Shown: positions 62,423 to 64,000 of the stretch, piece by piece
Position numbering within the stretch: the first letter of the stretch is position 1
Layout: each line of letters begins with the position of its first letter
Assembly: GCF_013744875.1 (NCBI RefSeq)
Contig: NZ_CP059399.1
Coordinates: forward strand, 3,906,001-3,970,000
Source of the DNA: Nocardia huaxiensis
GTDB taxonomy: Bacteria; Actinomycetota; Actinomycetes; Mycobacteriales; Mycobacteriaceae
Length of the DNA: 64,000 bases
Direction of reading: 5' to 3'
Notes under the pieces: model-generated
What the model was told of the DNA's origin: nothing
The model's input: the letters and a program-made list of their open reading frames with translations, nothing else
The model's database searches: none
Program-made: the position numbers and the translations under genes

Positions 62423-62584
62423 TTACAGTTCGATGCCGAACGGACGGCCGACGACGTGCGGCAGGAAGGCCAGCACGGTCAGCGCCAGGGTCGCCGAGCA
62501 CAGGGCCATGGCGTACCCGCGCGGCCAGTTACGGATCACTGCCACCACGCACAGGAGGATGAGGAGGAACAGGAGGGTGTACAT
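62423..62584 (-). CDS. DUF5993-like small membrane protein
   Basis: 53 residues from ATG 62582-62584 to TAA 62423-62425: MYTLLFLLILLCVVAVIRN followed by WPRGYAMALCSATLALTVL and AFLPHVVGRPFGIEL. Two transmembrane helices with one Cys in each. Family resemblance and its place 28 bp before a DsbB-like gene match DUF5993, which often accompanies DsbB. GGCAAGGACC precedes the ATG. Too short to be seen by length-limited gene calling. Confidence 0.75.
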   Translation of the reverse strand: MYTLLFLLILLCVVAVIRNWPRGYAMALCSATLALTVLAFLPHVVGRPFGIEL

Positions 62585-62701
62585 GGGGTCGGTCCTTGCC
62601 TTGTCAGTGAAATCGTTCCGATCTCACTGTCGTCCCCGGAGTTCCCCGCAGGTAGCGGGCGCGTGTCGATGCACCCATAGAACGGGGCTATGGGATGGCG
62701 G

Positions 62702-63472
62702 TCAGTTCAGCGGGGTGCCGATGATCAGGTGGATGTGATCGGCGTGCCCGCCGGAGGTGGCGTGAAAGGTCTTGAAGTGGAGCTGCTTCAGCTCACCGGT
62801 GTCCGGGCAGCAATGCTCGATCCGCTTTCCCCACAGAAAGGAGACGGTCCCCTTGTCCCAGAACCGGCGGAAATCCGGATAGGCGCAGAACTCCTCGATC
62901 AGCCCGGGCAGCCAGGCGGCACGGCTGTGTCTGCCCAGCCAGCCGCGGATCCATGCGACCGTGAGCTCCGCGTGCTCTTCCCAGTCCGTCAGCAGCTCCT
63001 TGGCTGCCGGGTTCGTGAACAGCCACTGCAGTAGATTGCTGTCCTGCTCCAAGCCGGGGTGGGCGTCGATGAAGGACTGATTGCAGGCCAGCACCTGCCA
63101 ATTGCTGCCGATATATGCCATCAGGTTCGCGTCCTGCATGGCGAGCTCAGCGAGCATGTCCTCGGTCAGCTCGGCTCGCAGCTCCGCAGGCGACGGGGGT
63201 TTGTCGTCGAACACTTCCGCGAGATTCATCAGGTGGCGACGCTCGGTCCGGGTGAGTGGCCGCACCTGGCTCATGCAGCGCATGAGTGCGTCCAGGACCG
63301 CGAACGCGGGCCGATCGCGGACGCCGCTCTCGAGATGGGTGATGTAACTGGCGCTCACTCCTGCCGCGAACCCGAGCTTCTCGCGTGACAGACGTCGGTC
63401 ACTGCGCAGCCGCCGCAACATTCCGCCGAGTGTCGGCAGCTCCGGGGCGTGGGTATCGATGCGTCGGTCCAT
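62702..63472 (-). CDS. XRE-family regulator with MmyB-type ligand-binding domain
   Basis: 256 residues. HTH GGMLRRLRSDRRLSREKLGFAAGVSASYITHLESGVRDRP and a C-terminal MmyB-like domain (LMAYIGSNWQVLACNQSFIDAHPGL; QWLFTNPAAKELLTDWEEHAELTVAWIRGWLG). ATG at 63470-63472. It is 117 bp upstream of the DUF5993/DsbB pair on the same strand and divergent from argG; either could be a target, with the DUF5993/DsbB unit more plausible. Confidence 0.88.
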   Translation of the reverse strand: MDRRIDTHAPELPTLGGMLRRLRSDRRLSREKLGFAAGVSASYITHLESGVRDRPAFAVLDALMRCMSQVRPLTRTERRHLMNLAEVFDDKPPSPAELRAELTEDMLAELAMQDANLMAYIGSNWQVLACNQSFIDAHPGLEQDSNLLQWLFTNPAAKELLTDWEEHAELTVAWIRGWLGRHSRAAWLPGLIEEFCAYPDFRRFWDKGTVSFLWGKRIEHCCPDTGELKQLHFKTFHATSGGHADHIHLIIGTPLN

Positions 63473-63587
63473 GGTCTCGAGCTCAGCGTAACAGCAGTTC
63501 AGGGCGCGATTTGAACGGGCCGCGACCGGGGTGTCCGGTGCCGAGCGCGCTTGACCTACCCCCGGTTATGAATGGGATTGCATCGTC

Positions 63588-63605
63588 ATGCATAATCATT
63601 TGCAG
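63588..63605. promoter_or_regulatory. ARG-box-like site upstream of argG
   Basis: ATGCATAATCATTTGCAG, with arms TGCA...TGCA, 95 bp before argG. A second TTGCATCG half lies just upstream (63579-63586). The TGCATAATCAT core is the same as in the site before argC. Confidence 0.65.
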
Positions 63606-63700
63606 GACGACGGCTGCGGACCGCCCGGTTGCGCGGCAGCCAGGATTACCGGCCGGTCGGGACCAGACTTCATACGCACTATTCGAGGAGCACACGGACT

Positions 63701-64000
63701 ATGACCAAGCGGGTCGTACTCGCCTACTCCGGCGGGCTGGACACCTCCGTTGCCATCAGCTGGATCGGCAAGGAGACCGGTGCCGAGGTGATCGCCGTCG
63801 CGATCGATCTCGGCCAGGGCGGCGAGGACATGAACGATGTGCGCCAGCGCGCACTCGACTGCGGCGCCGTCGAATCCATCGTGGTCGATGCCCGCGACGA
63901 ATTCGCCAACGAGTACTGCCTGCCCACCATTCAGGCCAACGCGCTCTACATGGGCCGCTACCCGCTGGTGTCGGCCATCTCCCGCCCGCTCATCGTCAAG
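63701..64000 (+). CDS. argG: Argininosuccinate synthase (5' part)
   Basis: First 100 codons; runs off the window. N-terminal PP-loop [18 protein letters not shown] (SGGLDTS) and [27 protein letters not shown] are diagnostic. ATP-dependent condensation of citrulline with aspartate. ATG 63701, preceded by GAGGAGC. It is separated from argR by 6.3 kb of accessory genes but carries the same ARG-like motif as argC. Confidence 0.97.
   Translation, partial: MTKRVVLAYSGGLDTSVAISWIGKETGAEVIAVAIDLGQGGEDMNDVRQRALDCGAVESIVVDARDEFANEYCLPTIQANALYMGRYPLVSAISRPLIVK

Overview
The window is high-GC actinobacterial DNA. The best fit is Nocardia or a close mycolic-acid-containing relative. Reasons: a DevS/DosS-type haem sensor kinase, a homologue of the mycobacterial dormancy protein Rv0079, an LprG-type lipoprotein, a Ddn-like F420-family protein, an LCP-LytR_C cell-wall ligase, and a backbone whose order follows M. 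tuberculosis uvrB-Rv1636-uvrA-infC-rpmI-rplT-tsnR-pheS-pheT-argCJBDFR-argG. The species was not identified. I saw no rRNA, tRNA, CRISPR array, transposase or prophage.

Layout. 0-8.5 kb: the 3' part of uvrB, a VOC protein divergent from an AraC regulator, a cAMP-binding-type universal stress protein, three RibD/DHFR-fold proteins (one decayed) around a LysR regulator, and a HelD-type RNA polymerase recycling helicase. 8.6-17.3 kb: a PAS-PAS-GGDEF cyclase, a stand-alone ketosynthase, a DevS-like kinase divergent from an Rv0079-like translation inhibitor, then uvrA with a lysine-rich tail. 17.4-22.1 kb: an orphan antitoxin, a TetR-controlled hydrolase/MFS operon with two copies of a palindromic operator, and a SDR next to an XRE regulator. 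22.1-28 kb: a three-gene operon (cytochrome b5-desaturase, type III PKS, ABC exporter) that resembles M. tuberculosis Rv1371-pks18 with an exporter added, plus an LppX/LprAFG lipoprotein. 28.6-32.9 kb: a SWIM zinc-finger protein and a large helical-repeat-like partner. 33-36 kb: DUF1844, infC (ATC start behind a long attenuator-like leader), rpmI, rplT, tsnR. 36-41 kb: TetR/MFS efflux, DoxX, HxlR/nitroreductase and a K+ channel. 41-44.7 kb: pheST. 45-51.4 kb: a small membrane protein, hydrolase, hypothetical proteins, XRE regulator, Ddn-like protein and LCP ligase. 51.5-57.4 kb: the overlapping argCJBDFR operon. 57.4-63.7 kb: accessory genes separating argR from argG, including a relic of the argR C-terminal domain.

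How the genes work together. The arg genes overlap by 4 bp at most junctions, so they are translationally coupled, and both argC and argG carry an ArgR-type motif. infC-rpmI-rplT is the classic initiation-factor/ribosomal-protein operon. Much of the accessory DNA consists of self-contained pairs, a one-component regulator next to its target with a visible palindrome between or beside them: TetR/hydrolase, XRE/SDR, TetR/MFS, HxlR/nitroreductase and HD/GlxA.

Strongest leads: the desaturase-T3PKS-exporter operon with its Gly/Pro/His-rich insert inside the nucleotide-binding domain; the SWIM plus large-partner pair; the dormancy-type pair; three relics of formerly complete genes (DHFR-like, XRE, argR C-terminus); and a previously hidden 38-residue membrane protein with a strong ribosome-binding site. 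All gene functions are by family recognition from the sequence; no searches were run.
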